Assembly: GCF_016714275.1 (NCBI RefSeq) | Contig: NZ_JADJNP010000001.1 | Span: 248,001 to 312,000 of the forward strand | Source of the DNA: Tessaracoccus sp. | Lineage (GTDB): Bacteria; Actinomycetota; Actinomycetes; Propionibacteriales; Propionibacteriaceae | DNA: 64,000 nucleotides | Direction of reading: 5' to 3' | Part shown: positions 15,890-24,424 of the stretch, one piece after another | Position numbering within the stretch: position 1 is the stretch's first letter | Layout of the letters: the number at the start of each line of letters is the position of its first letter | Translations under genes and position numbers: made by a program | Notes under the pieces: model-generated | What the model was told of the DNA's origin: nothing | Database searches by the model: none | The model's input: the letters and a program-made list of their open reading frames with translations, nothing else

Positions 15890-17056
15890 ATGACGACCTT
15901 CGCATCCATCACCGATCAACTCGCCCAACAGGCCATCGAGGTTCCATCGTGGGCGTACGGCAACTCCGGTACGCGGTTCCGGGTCTTCGGCACGCCGGGC
16001 ACGCCGCGCACCGTGTTCGAGAAGGTGGCGGACGCCGCGCAGGTCAACGCCTACACCGGGCTCGCGCCCAAGGTCGCGCTGCATATTCCGTGGGACAAGG
16101 TCGACGACTGGGCGGCGCTCGTCGACTACGCGACCGAAGTCGGCGTCGAGCTCGGCACGGTCAACTCCAACACGTTCCAGGACGAGGCCTACAAGTTCGG
16201 CAGCCTCGCCCACCACGATCCCGCGGTCAGGAACAAGGCCATCGCCCACCACCTCGACTGCCTCGACATCATGAGCAAGATCGGCTCGCGGGACCTGAAG
16301 ATCTGGCTGGCCGACGGAACCAACTACCCCGGCCAGGGCGACATCCGCCGTCGCCAGGACTGGCTGGCCGACTCCCTGGCGAAGATCTACGCGCACCTCG
16401 GCCCCGAGCAGCGCCTCGTGCTTGAGTACAAGTTCTTCGAGCCCGCGTTCTACCACATGGACGTCCCGGACTGGGGCACCTCGTACGCCCACGTCTCCGC
16501 GCTCGGCGACCAGGCGCTCGTCTGCCTCGACACCGGCCACCATGCGCCGGGGACCAACATCGAGTTCATCGTCGCCCAGCTGCTCCGTCTGGGGAAGCTC
16601 GGCTCGTTCGACTTCAACTCGCGCTTCTACGCCGACGACGACCTGGTGGTTGGCGCCGCCGACCCGTTCCAGCTGTTCCGCATCATGTGGGAGGTCCGCC
16701 GCGGCGGCGGCCTCGACCCGGCGACCGGGGTCGCGTTCATGCTCGACCAGTGCCACAACATCGAGGACAAGATCCCCGGACAGATCCGCTCCGTGCTTAA
16801 CGTGCAGGAGATGACGGCGCGCGCCCTGCTCGTCGACGCCGACGCTCTTCAGGCCGCTCAGGAGCGCGGCGACGTGCTGGGCGCGAACGCCATCCTGATG
16901 GATGCGTTCTACACCGACGTGCGGCCGCTGCTCGCCGAGTGGCGCGCCTCGCGCGGCTTCCCCGCCGACCCGATGGCGGCCTTCGCTGAGTCCGGCTACC
17001 TCGCCCGCATCGCCGAGGAGCGCGTGGGCGGCACCCAGTCCAGCTGGGGTGCGTAA
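15890..17056 (+). CDS. rhaI: L-rhamnose isomerase, RhaI type
   Basis: A 388-residue TIM-barrel isomerase converting L-rhamnose to L-rhamnulose. Metal and substrate residues sit in LVLEYKFFEPAFYHMDVPDW, CLDTGHHAPGTNIEFIVAQL and GSFDFNSRFYADDDL. Residues lining the sugar site are in the N-terminal stretch KVALHIPWDKVDDW. The sequence is of the Pseudomonas stutzeri RhaI type rather than the E. coli RhaA type. GGGAGAAG precedes the ATG. Its stop is followed immediately by the GTG of the kinase-aldolase gene, so the two are translated together. Confidence 0.93.
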   Translation: MTTFASITDQLAQQAIEVPSWAYGNSGTRFRVFGTPGTPRTVFEKVADAAQVNAYTGLAPKVALHIPWDKVDDWAALVDYATEVGVELGTVNSNTFQDEAYKFGSLAHHDPAVRNKAIAHHLDCLDIMSKIGSRDLKIWLADGTNYPGQGDIRRRQDWLADSLAKIYAHLGPEQRLVLEYKFFEPAFYHMDVPDWGTSYAHVSALGDQALVCLDTGHHAPGTNIEFIVAQLLRLGKLGSFDFNSRFYADDDLVVGAADPFQLFRIMWEVRRGGGLDPATGVAFMLDQCHNIEDKIPGQIRSVLNVQEMTARALLVDADALQAAQERGDVLGANAILMDAFYTDVRPLLAEWRASRGFPADPMAAFAESGYLARIAEERVGGTQSSWGA

Positions 17057-19570
17057 GTGGCATCGGTCATCGCAGTAGACCTCGGCGCGACGAGCGGACG
17101 GGTCGTCCTCACGTCGTTCACCGGCGGGCGCGTCTCGCTCGCCGAGGTGCACCGCTTCTCGACTGCCGCCGAACACACACCCGAGGGGCTGCAACTGGAC
17201 GCCGTCGCGCTGTTCGGGCGCATCCAGGAGGGCATCGGCAAGGCGATGGAGCTAGCGGGCGGCGACGTCGCTGCCCTCGGCATCGACTGCTGGGCCGTGG
17301 ACTACGGGCTGATCGGCGACGACGGCCTGATCGGCATGCCCTTCAACTACCGAGATGCTCGCACCGCGGAGGGCAAGGCGGAGGTCGACCGCCTGGTGCC
17401 GCCCGCGGACCTTTATGCCGCGACGGGTATCCAGGCTGTTGGGTTCAACACCGTGAACCAGTTGACCGAAGACAGGCTAGCGGGTCGCCTCGACGGCGCC
17501 CGCCGGTTCCTGATGCTGCCCGACCTGCTCGGTTGGTGGCTCACGGGGCGCGAGTTCGCCGAGCGCACCAACGCGTCGTCGACGGCGCTGCTCGACCCGC
17601 TCACCGGTGACTGGCATTGGGAACTGATCGACCGCCTCGGGCTGCCGCGCCGCGTCTTTCCCGAGGTCGTCGAGCCGGGAACCGTGATCGGGCCGATCAC
17701 CGTCGGCCCGGCCGCCGGGGTTCCCCTGGTCGCCGTCGGCTCGCACGACACGGCCTCCGCGGTCGTCGGCGCGCCGCTCGCCGGCCCGGACGACGCCTAC
17801 CTCTCGTCGGGTACCTGGTCTCTGCTTGGGATGGAGTTGACCGGCCCGGTGCTCACGCCCGCGTCGGCGGCGGCGAACCTCACCAACGAGGCCGGCGTCG
17901 ACGGCACCGTCCGGTACCTGAAGAACGTGATGGGGATGTGGATCCTCTCCGAGGCCGTCCGCGATTGGCAGGCCGCAGGGGCCGAGGTCTCGGTGCCGGA
18001 GCTCGCAGTCGCGGCCCGCGCCGTCGAGGACGCCCCGCGCTTCGACGCGACCGACGACTCCCTGATCCCTCCGGGCAACATGCCCGCTCGCGTGAAGGCC
18101 CTGGTCGGCGACGACCCGCGCATGGACGACCCGGTCTTCTTCACCCGCTCGGTGATCGAGTCGCTTGCCGATGCCTACGCCGGCGTCGTCGACCAGCTCG
18201 CCGCGCTCACCGGCCGCGCGCCCACCCGCGTCGCGATCGTCGGCGGCGGCTCCCACAACTCACTGCTCTGCCAGCTCACCGCCGACCGCACCGGCCTGCC
18301 CGTCAGCGCCGGCCCCGTCGAGGCGACGGCGATCGGCAACTCGCTCATCCAGGCCCGCGCCGTCGGGCTCGTCTCCGGAACCCTCTCCGACCTGAGAAAG
18401 ATAGTCATGGCTTCCTCCGACCTGACCGACTACCGTCCCTCCCCCGCCCGCCCACAGGCGGAGCTGGCAGAGATCACCGCACTTAGCAACGAGTTCGGCG
18501 CGGACCCCACCTTCGTGCGCGCCGGCGGCGGGAACTCGTCGGCCAAGGCCGACGGCGTGCTGTGGATCAAGCCCAGCGGCGTCGCGCTCGAGGCGATCAC
18601 ACCCGAGGACCTCGTTCCTCTCGGCATGGATGTCCTGAACGGCTCGCTCGATGCGCCCGACCCCGACCCGTCGTTCGGCGACCCGGTCAACCACATCGCC
18701 ACGCTCGCGAGGCTCGACGACGGCCCGCGCCGGCCCTCGGTGGAGATCCTCTTCCACGCGCTGATCCCCGACACCTACGTGCTGCACACGCACCCGCTGC
18801 CGATCAACGCGATCACATGCAACGCCGACGGCGAGGCGATCACCGCCGAGCTGTTCGGCGACGACGTGCTCTGGGTCGGGTACACCGACCCGGGCCTGCC
18901 GCTCGCCCGCCTGATCAAGCAGCGCCGGGAGGAGTTTGAGGCCCGCACCGGCGCCCCCGCGCCCAAGGCCACGTTCCTGATGAACCACGGCCTGATCGTC
19001 GCTGGCGACGACCCCGCCGCCATCCGCGCGCTGAGCCACGAGATCGTGGCGAAGATCGACGCCGCCATGGCGGCCTCCGCCGAGCTGCCCGCCGCGGCGG
19101 CCACCGACTGGGAGGCGGGCGCCGACCAGATCGCGGCAACGCTGCAGGACGCGCTCGGCGCCGGCGCCGTCGCCGTCGCCGTCGAAGGCGTCGCCGCCTC
19201 GTTCCCCGCAACCGAGGCCGGGCGCCGGTTCCTCGTCGAGGGGCCGCTGATCCCCGACCAGATCGTGTACGCGGGATCGTTCCCCGTGGTCCTAGAGTCG
19301 GGCGACGACGTGGCCGCCAAGGTGGCGGACTTCCGCGCCGGGCGCGGCGTCTCGCCGATCGTCGCCGTGGCCCCCGGGCTGGCGAGCTTCGCCGTCGGCG
19401 AGTCCGAGAAGCAGGCCGCCACCGCACTCGGCGTATACGTCGACGCGCTGACGGTCGGCGAGGCCGCGAGTCGCCTCGGCCGGGTCCGCGCGATGGACCA
19501 GCGGGAGCGCCGGTTCATCGAGACCTGGGAGGCGGAGGCCTACCGCCAGCAGGTCGCGAAGACCGGCTGA
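17057..19570 (+). CDS. Rhamnulokinase fused to class II rhamnulose-1-phosphate aldolase
   Basis: One 837-residue frame. Residues 1 to about 465 are a full FGGY kinase: VIAVDLGATSGRVVLTSF, GIDCWAVDYGLIGDDG, VAVGSHDTASAVVGAPL and VAIVGGGSHNSLLCQL, phosphorylating L-rhamnulose. From about residue 470 it is a class II aldolase of the RhaE kind: FVRAGGGNSSAKADGVLWIK, LHTHPLPINAIT with the zinc-binding histidines, and FLMNHGLIVAGDD. No stop separates the halves, and the kinase tail (DLRKIVMASSDLTDYRPSPA) runs straight into the aldolase. RhaE is usually fused to a lactaldehyde dehydrogenase instead (RhaEW); that SDR domain is absent here. An internal ATG at 18408 might also yield free aldolase. Confidence 0.9.
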   Translation: MASVIAVDLGATSGRVVLTSFTGGRVSLAEVHRFSTAAEHTPEGLQLDAVALFGRIQEGIGKAMELAGGDVAALGIDCWAVDYGLIGDDGLIGMPFNYRDARTAEGKAEVDRLVPPADLYAATGIQAVGFNTVNQLTEDRLAGRLDGARRFLMLPDLLGWWLTGREFAERTNASSTALLDPLTGDWHWELIDRLGLPRRVFPEVVEPGTVIGPITVGPAAGVPLVAVGSHDTASAVVGAPLAGPDDAYLSSGTWSLLGMELTGPVLTPASAAANLTNEAGVDGTVRYLKNVMGMWILSEAVRDWQAAGAEVSVPELAVAARAVEDAPRFDATDDSLIPPGNMPARVKALVGDDPRMDDPVFFTRSVIESLADAYAGVVDQLAALTGRAPTRVAIVGGGSHNSLLCQLTADRTGLPVSAGPVEATAIGNSLIQARAVGLVSGTLSDLRKIVMASSDLTDYRPSPARPQAELAEITALSNEFGADPTFVRAGGGNSSAKADGVLWIKPSGVALEAITPEDLVPLGMDVLNGSLDAPDPDPSFGDPVNHIATLARLDDGPRRPSVEILFHALIPDTYVLHTHPLPINAITCNADGEAITAELFGDDVLWVGYTDPGLPLARLIKQRREEFEARTGAPAPKATFLMNHGLIVAGDDPAAIRALSHEIVAKIDAAMAASAELPAAAATDWEAGADQIAATLQDALGAGAVAVAVEGVAASFPATEAGRRFLVEGPLIPDQIVYAGSFPVVLESGDDVAAKVADFRAGRGVSPIVAVAPGLASFAVGESEKQAATALGVYVDALTVGEAASRLGRVRAMDQRERRFIETWEAEAYRQQVAKTG

Positions 19571-19624
19571 GGGACTTTCTCGGCCCGCGATTCGATGCCT
19601 CACGCAAGACACCGCACGTTCCGC

Positions 19625-19659
19625 TAGAGTCAAGTCGATCGCTCTACGACAGAGCGATC
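19625..19659 (+). promoter_or_regulatory. Possible promoter and inverted repeat before the rhamnose transporter
   Basis: TAGAGT at 19625-19630 could be a -10 box. GATCGCTCT (19637-19645) and AGAGCGATC (19651-19659) form a perfect 9-bp stem around five bases, 34 bases before the substrate-binding protein ATG. No T-tract follows, so an operator or an attenuator is more likely than a simple terminator. Confidence 0.45.
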
Positions 19660-19692
19660 ACCCTTCCTCCTACCATGCAAAGGAGCAACCCC

Positions 19693-20739
19693 ATGCGACG
19701 CACCACCAAGATCGCGGCGGCAGCCGTAGCGATCCTCCTCACCGCAGCCGGCACCGCCTGCACCAAGAAGAACGTCGAGCCGGCACCTGCCCCGGGGGGA
19801 ACCCAGAGCACCGCCGCAGGCAACGCCAACTTCAAGATCGCCTTCGTCCCCAAGCTGCAGGGCATCCCCTACTTCGAGGCCATGAACGAGGGCGGCAAGG
19901 ACGCGGCCGCCAAGCTCGGCGGCACCTGGCTGTACCAGGGTCCGACCACCGCCGACGCCGCCGCCCAGGCCGATGTCGTCGGGACCTTCATCCAGCAGAA
20001 GGTCGACGCGCTGTTCATCGCCCCGAACGACCCCGACTCGATGGCCCCGAAGATCCAGGAGGGCATCGACGCCGGAATCCACGTCGCCACGTCGGACACC
20101 GACGCTCCCAACTCGGCCCGCGAGCTGATGGTGCTGATGGCCTCCGCCGAGGGCATCGGCAAGTCCAACACCGAGGCGATCATGGAGGCCATGGGGGGGA
20201 AGGGCGAGTTCGCCATCGTCTCCTGCGGCGAGACCGCCGACCAGCTGAACCAGTGGATCGCGGAGATCAAGAAGTTCACCGAGGCGAACTACCCCGAAGC
20301 GACGGTCGTCGACACCGTATTCGCGGGTGAGGACGTCGCGAAGGCCACCCAGATGGCAACCGACCTCATGAACGCCCACCCGAAGCTGACCGGCATCGTC
20401 GGCACCTGCTCCACCGCGGGTCCCGGCATCGCGCAGGCCGTCGAGAACGCTGGCAAGATCGGCACCGTCTTCACCGTCGGCATGGGCACCCCCAACGACA
20501 TGGCCAAGTACCTGAAGAGCGGAGCCGCCAGCGCGGGCGTGCTTTGGGACGCGAAGGCGCTTGGCTGCCTCACCTACTGGGCAGGCACCCAGATGATCGC
20601 GAAGAAGGAGTTCCAGGCGACGCAGGCGGTCTCCGAGTGCGACCTCGACGCCGTCACCTACGACGCCTCCACCAAGGTGCTGCTGATGGGCGAGCCCCTC
20701 ACCTTCACCAAGGACACCGTCGACAACTACAACTTCTAG
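19693..20739 (+). CDS. Rhamnose ABC transporter substrate-binding lipoprotein
   Basis: A 348-residue periplasmic-binding-protein-1-like protein. The signal MRRTTKIAAAAVAILLTAAG ends in a TAC-type lipobox with Cys23, so it is a membrane-anchored lipoprotein outside the cell. FKIAFVPKLQGIPYFEAMNE, GPTTADAAAQADVVGTFIQQ and IAPNDPDSMAPKIQEGIDAG are typical of the RhaS/RbsB/AI-2-type family. AAAGGAG lies six bases before the ATG. It opens the transporter gene set rhaS-T-P-Q-like and follows the rhamnose enzymes, which points to L-rhamnose as ligand. Confidence 0.88.
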   Translation: MRRTTKIAAAAVAILLTAAGTACTKKNVEPAPAPGGTQSTAAGNANFKIAFVPKLQGIPYFEAMNEGGKDAAAKLGGTWLYQGPTTADAAAQADVVGTFIQQKVDALFIAPNDPDSMAPKIQEGIDAGIHVATSDTDAPNSARELMVLMASAEGIGKSNTEAIMEAMGGKGEFAIVSCGETADQLNQWIAEIKKFTEANYPEATVVDTVFAGEDVAKATQMATDLMNAHPKLTGIVGTCSTAGPGIAQAVENAGKIGTVFTVGMGTPNDMAKYLKSGAASAGVLWDAKALGCLTYWAGTQMIAKKEFQATQAVSECDLDAVTYDASTKVLLMGEPLTFTKDTVDNYNF

Positions 20740-20765
20740 CGTCTCCTTCTCCGAGGAGTCTCAGC

Positions 20766-22319
20766 ATGACGACAACAGCTGAGGGGCGTGCCGCGCACAG
20801 CGGCACCCCCCGCTTGGAGATGCGCGGCATCGCCAAGAGTTACGGCGCGGTGAAGGCCATTCGCAACGCCGACCTCACCCTCTACCCCGGCCAGGTGCTT
20901 GCGCTGGTCGGCGAGAACGGGGCGGGCAAGTCAACGCTCATCAAGGTGCTGTCGGGCGCCGTCATCCCAGACCGCTCCGACATCACCTTCGATGGGAAAA
21001 AGGTAACCGTCTCCTCGACCTCCGACGCCATGGAGCTCGGGATCGCGACGGTGTATCAGGAGCCGCAACTCTTCACGGAGTTGACGGTCTCGGAGAACAT
21101 CTTCCTTGGTCGCGAGATTCGAAGGGGCGGAAGGATCGACTGGGCGGCTCAGTCCGAGAAGGTTCAGGAGCTGCTCGCCCTGCTCGACCTGCCGGCCCAC
21201 TACGGGACGGCAACGGTCGGCGACCTTTCGATCGCGGAGCAGCAACAGGTCTCCATCGCGAAGGCACTCGCCGGCGACTCGACCATCCTGATCCTCGACG
21301 AACCCTCCGCTATCCTCACCGATGCCGAGATCGAGGTCCTCTTCCGGGTGGTGCGGCGGCTGACCGCCGCCGGTGTCTCGGTGATCTACATCTCGCACCG
21401 CCTCGACGAGCTGTTCCGAATCGCCGACGACGTGCTTGTCATGCGCGACGGCCAGACCATCGGCACCTACCCGATCACCGAGCTCTCCGTGCGCAAGGTC
21501 GTCGAGCTGATGGTCGGCGGCATCCTCACCGAGGAGCGCCACGAGCGCGCCATCGATCTGGACGCCGTGCCGCGCCTCGAACTCGTGGGGCTCTCCCGCG
21601 CTGGCGACTTCCACGACGTCAACGTGCGGGTCCGTCCGGGCGAGATCGTCGGGCTCTACGGGCTGGTCGGCTCGGGTGTTGCCGAGATCGCCGACTCGAT
21701 CTACGGCATCAGCCAGGCCGACGGCGGCGAGCTGAGGCTCGACGGGGCGTCGGTAAGGCCCCGCTCGCCACGCCACGCGCAGAAGCTGGGGATCGGGCTG
21801 CTGCCCGCCAACCGCAAGGCGCAGGGCATGTTCTCGTTCCAGTCGATCATGTTCAACATCTCCGCTGGGCACCTGACGCTGCTGAGCCACGCGGGAATCT
21901 GGATGAACGGCGCCAAGGAGCGAACCGTCGCAAAGGACATGATCAGGCGCCTCGCAGTAAAGACGCCATCCGAGATGCAGCGGATCGGCGCCATGTCGGG
22001 CGGCAACGCTCAGAAGGTGGTGCTGGCGAGGCAGCTCGTCGAGCGCCCCCAGGTGCTCGTCCTCGCCGAGCCGACCCAAGGCGTCGACGTCGGGGCGAAG
22101 GAGGAGATCCACCGCATCATCGCGGAGCTCGCCGACCAGGGCACAGCGGTGCTCGTTGTCACCTCCGACCTCCCCGAGGCCATCCGGATCTCGGACCGCC
22201 TCCAGGTGGTTCGCGCCGGTACCACGACCGTCGAGTTCGGGCCCGGCGCGACTCAGGTAGACGTGCTCGCAGCGGCTGCGGGACAAACCGATCCCGAACC
22301 CGAGAAGGAGGCGAAGTGA
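20766..22319 (+). CDS. Sugar ABC transporter ATP-binding protein, two ATPase domains
   Basis: A 517-residue CUT2-type ATPase. The first domain has Walker A GENGAGKSTLIKVLSG near residue 50, signature SIAEQQQVSIAKAL and Walker B TILILDEPSA. The second has the degenerate Walker A typical of the family (GLYGLVGSGVAEIADSIYG) and an intact signature MSGGNAQKVVLARQL. It powers uptake by the two permeases downstream. GAGGAG precedes the ATG. It overlaps the next permease by four bases. RhaT by context. Confidence 0.92.
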   Translation: MTTTAEGRAAHSGTPRLEMRGIAKSYGAVKAIRNADLTLYPGQVLALVGENGAGKSTLIKVLSGAVIPDRSDITFDGKKVTVSSTSDAMELGIATVYQEPQLFTELTVSENIFLGREIRRGGRIDWAAQSEKVQELLALLDLPAHYGTATVGDLSIAEQQQVSIAKALAGDSTILILDEPSAILTDAEIEVLFRVVRRLTAAGVSVIYISHRLDELFRIADDVLVMRDGQTIGTYPITELSVRKVVELMVGGILTEERHERAIDLDAVPRLELVGLSRAGDFHDVNVRVRPGEIVGLYGLVGSGVAEIADSIYGISQADGGELRLDGASVRPRSPRHAQKLGIGLLPANRKAQGMFSFQSIMFNISAGHLTLLSHAGIWMNGAKERTVAKDMIRRLAVKTPSEMQRIGAMSGGNAQKVVLARQLVERPQVLVLAEPTQGVDVGAKEEIHRIIAELADQGTAVLVVTSDLPEAIRISDRLQVVRAGTTTVEFGPGATQVDVLAAAAGQTDPEPEKEAK

Positions 22320-23320
22320 GCACCGCTACCGCCAGCCCCGCGCGCGCAAGGAAGGCGCGCATCCTCGCCCCTCCCGTCACCGGACAGGAGATCGTGCTGA
22401 TCGGCGTGATCGCCCTGCTGTGGACGCTGCTGGCATTCAACACGCCGGCATTCCTAACGGCCAGCTCCATCCAGCCGCTGCTCGGCAACGTTGCGCCGAT
22501 CGCCCTGATCGGCATCGGCATGACGATCGTCATCATCACGGCGGGCATCGACGTGTCTGTCGGCGCCAACATCGCGGTCAGCGCTGTCGTCGTCGCGAAG
22601 ATCGTCCTCGTCCAGGCCCAGCAGGGCATCGTCGTCGCCCTCCTTGCTGGCATACTCGTCGGCGGCGCCCTCGGCCTGCTCAACGGCTTCCTGATCGCCT
22701 ACGGCCGGGTACATGCCATCATCATCACCTTCGGCACGGCGAATCTGTTCCAGTGGCTGAGCCTCAGGCTCTTCGACTCCAGCACCGTCAACAACATTCC
22801 CGAGACCCTCGCGGCATTGGGCAACGGCGCGGCAGGCCGCGCGCTCTGGGTACCGAACTCGTTCCTGATCGCGCTGCTGCTGACAGCCTTGGCGTGGCTC
22901 TACCTGCGGCACACCGCAGGCGGTCGCCACTTCTACGCCATCGGCGGCGACGAGGTCGCGGCACAGCTCGCCGGCGTCAACGTCAAGCGGCGCATCCTGC
23001 TCGCGTACATGATCACCGGCCTGCTCGTCGGCCTCGCGTCCTGCGTCGTCGTCGCCCAGGGCTCGAACCTCGGCCAGACGGTCGGTGCAGGCAAGGAGCT
23101 TGCCGTGATCGCGGCGGTCGTCATCGGCGGCACCTCGATCACGGGTGGCCGCGGCTCGGTGCTCGGCACCGTGCTCGGCGCCTTGCTCGTCCAGACGGTC
23201 GCCTCCGGCGTCACGCAACTCGGTTGGCGCTCCGAACTGTCCGACCTTTTCGTGGGACTCGCCATCATCGTGGCCGTCGGCACGGACCTCATCCGCGAGC
23301 GCGCAAGGAGGAAGGCATGA
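22316..23320 (+). CDS. Sugar ABC transporter permease, RbsC family
   Basis: A 334-residue membrane protein with about nine or ten helices. The CUT2 permease motif is clear: GIGMTIVIITAGIDVSVGAN, then GALLGLLNGFLIAYGRVHAI-like sequence (GGALGLLNGFLIAYGRVHAI) and AVVIGGTSITGGRGSVLGTV. The GTG start overlaps the ATPase stop, and its own stop overlaps the next permease ATG, so the three are coupled. With the second permease it should form the channel for L-rhamnose. Confidence 0.9.
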   Translation: MSTATASPARARKARILAPPVTGQEIVLIGVIALLWTLLAFNTPAFLTASSIQPLLGNVAPIALIGIGMTIVIITAGIDVSVGANIAVSAVVVAKIVLVQAQQGIVVALLAGILVGGALGLLNGFLIAYGRVHAIIITFGTANLFQWLSLRLFDSSTVNNIPETLAALGNGAAGRALWVPNSFLIALLLTALAWLYLRHTAGGRHFYAIGGDEVAAQLAGVNVKRRILLAYMITGLLVGLASCVVVAQGSNLGQTVGAGKELAVIAAVVIGGTSITGGRGSVLGTVLGALLVQTVASGVTQLGWRSELSDLFVGLAIIVAVGTDLIRERARRKA

Positions 23321-24393
23321 CCACAACAACAGCACCCCAGAAGGCGACCCGCGAGTCGAGACCTGCGCTGATTCTGCGCACGCTGCTTACCCAGCGGGTC
23401 GCGCTGCTAGCCGTGCTCGTCGTCCTGCTCGTCGCCTACTTCATGATCCTCGGTGCCAACGACTACCTGACAGCTTCGTACGACTTCGACTACATGGCCT
23501 CCGCGCTGATCAATGCGGTGCCCATGGCGATGCTCGGCTTCGCGCAGCTCTTCGTCATCACCTCCGGCCGAGGCGGCATCGACCTCTCCGTCGGGGCAAT
23601 CGTCTCGCTGTCCGGCATGACCTTCGGATTCATGTACGGCATCTGGGGGTGGTCCCTGCCGATGGCGCTCATCGGCACCGTGCTCGTCGGGGCGGTCCTC
23701 GGCCTGATCAACGGGATTCTCATCGCCTACGTCGAGTTCCCCGCGCTGATCGCCACCCTCGCCACGTTCTACACATTCAAGTCGATAGCCGTCGTCATCA
23801 ACGACCAGCGTCCCATCAGCACGCAGCCCATCCAGGACCTGTACACGTCGACGGCGAGCTCTGTCCCGCTGCCCCTGATCGGCGACTACCTGCCGGACTT
23901 CCCGCGCGGCGTATTCCTGTTCCTCCTCCCGACGCTGGTCGTGGTGTGGCTACTGCTGTCGCGCACCAGCTACGGGCGACGGATCTACGCCATCGGGACA
24001 AACGACGTCGCGGCGCGGTGGTCGGCGATCAACGTGAAGGCCACCCGTGCGGGCGCCTACGTCCTGAGCGGTGCGATCTCAGGGCTCGTCGCCGTCGTCA
24101 CCGTAGGTCAGTTCGCCTCGGCCCGGCCGGATGCGGGCGTCAGCGGCAACGGCATGGCGCTGCCCGCCATCACCATCGCGGTGCTCGGCGGTGTCGCCAT
24201 CACCGGCGGCATCGGCCGGGTATCAGGCATCGTGCTTGCCACGCTGCTCGTGGTCTGGACCAACGCGGGCATCCGCCTCGCCTTCGAGGGCAACGCAGGC
24301 CCGCAGTTCCAGCTTCTGGCGCTCGGCTTGCTTCTCATCTTCTCTGCACTTCTCAACGGATTCTCCAACCGCCGCTACGGCGGCGCCGGATGA
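23317..24393 (+). CDS. Sugar ABC transporter permease, RbsC family, second subunit
   Basis: A 358-residue polytopic membrane protein, paralogous to the preceding permease. FAQLFVITSGRGGIDLSVGA and LGLINGILIAYVEFPALIAT are the family motifs; GRRIYAIGTNDVAARWSAIN and ITIAVLGGVAITGGIGRVSG follow. Two different permeases in one cluster is the RhaP/RhaQ arrangement. The ATG at 23317 overlaps the upstream stop. A long in-frame upstream extension is not used because it overlaps the first permease. Confidence 0.9.
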   Translation: MTTTTAPQKATRESRPALILRTLLTQRVALLAVLVVLLVAYFMILGANDYLTASYDFDYMASALINAVPMAMLGFAQLFVITSGRGGIDLSVGAIVSLSGMTFGFMYGIWGWSLPMALIGTVLVGAVLGLINGILIAYVEFPALIATLATFYTFKSIAVVINDQRPISTQPIQDLYTSTASSVPLPLIGDYLPDFPRGVFLFLLPTLVVVWLLLSRTSYGRRIYAIGTNDVAARWSAINVKATRAGAYVLSGAISGLVAVVTVGQFASARPDAGVSGNGMALPAITIAVLGGVAITGGIGRVSGIVLATLLVVWTNAGIRLAFEGNAGPQFQLLALGLLLIFSALLNGFSNRRYGGAG

Positions 24394-24424
24394 TCCGACT
24401 CCCGAAAGAAAAGGACATCACCCC

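Noticed and set aside
18408..19570. Separate aldolase gene starting at an internal ATG
   Set aside because: The ATG lies inside the conserved C-terminal segment of the kinase and there is no stop between the domains; kept only as a possible internal start.
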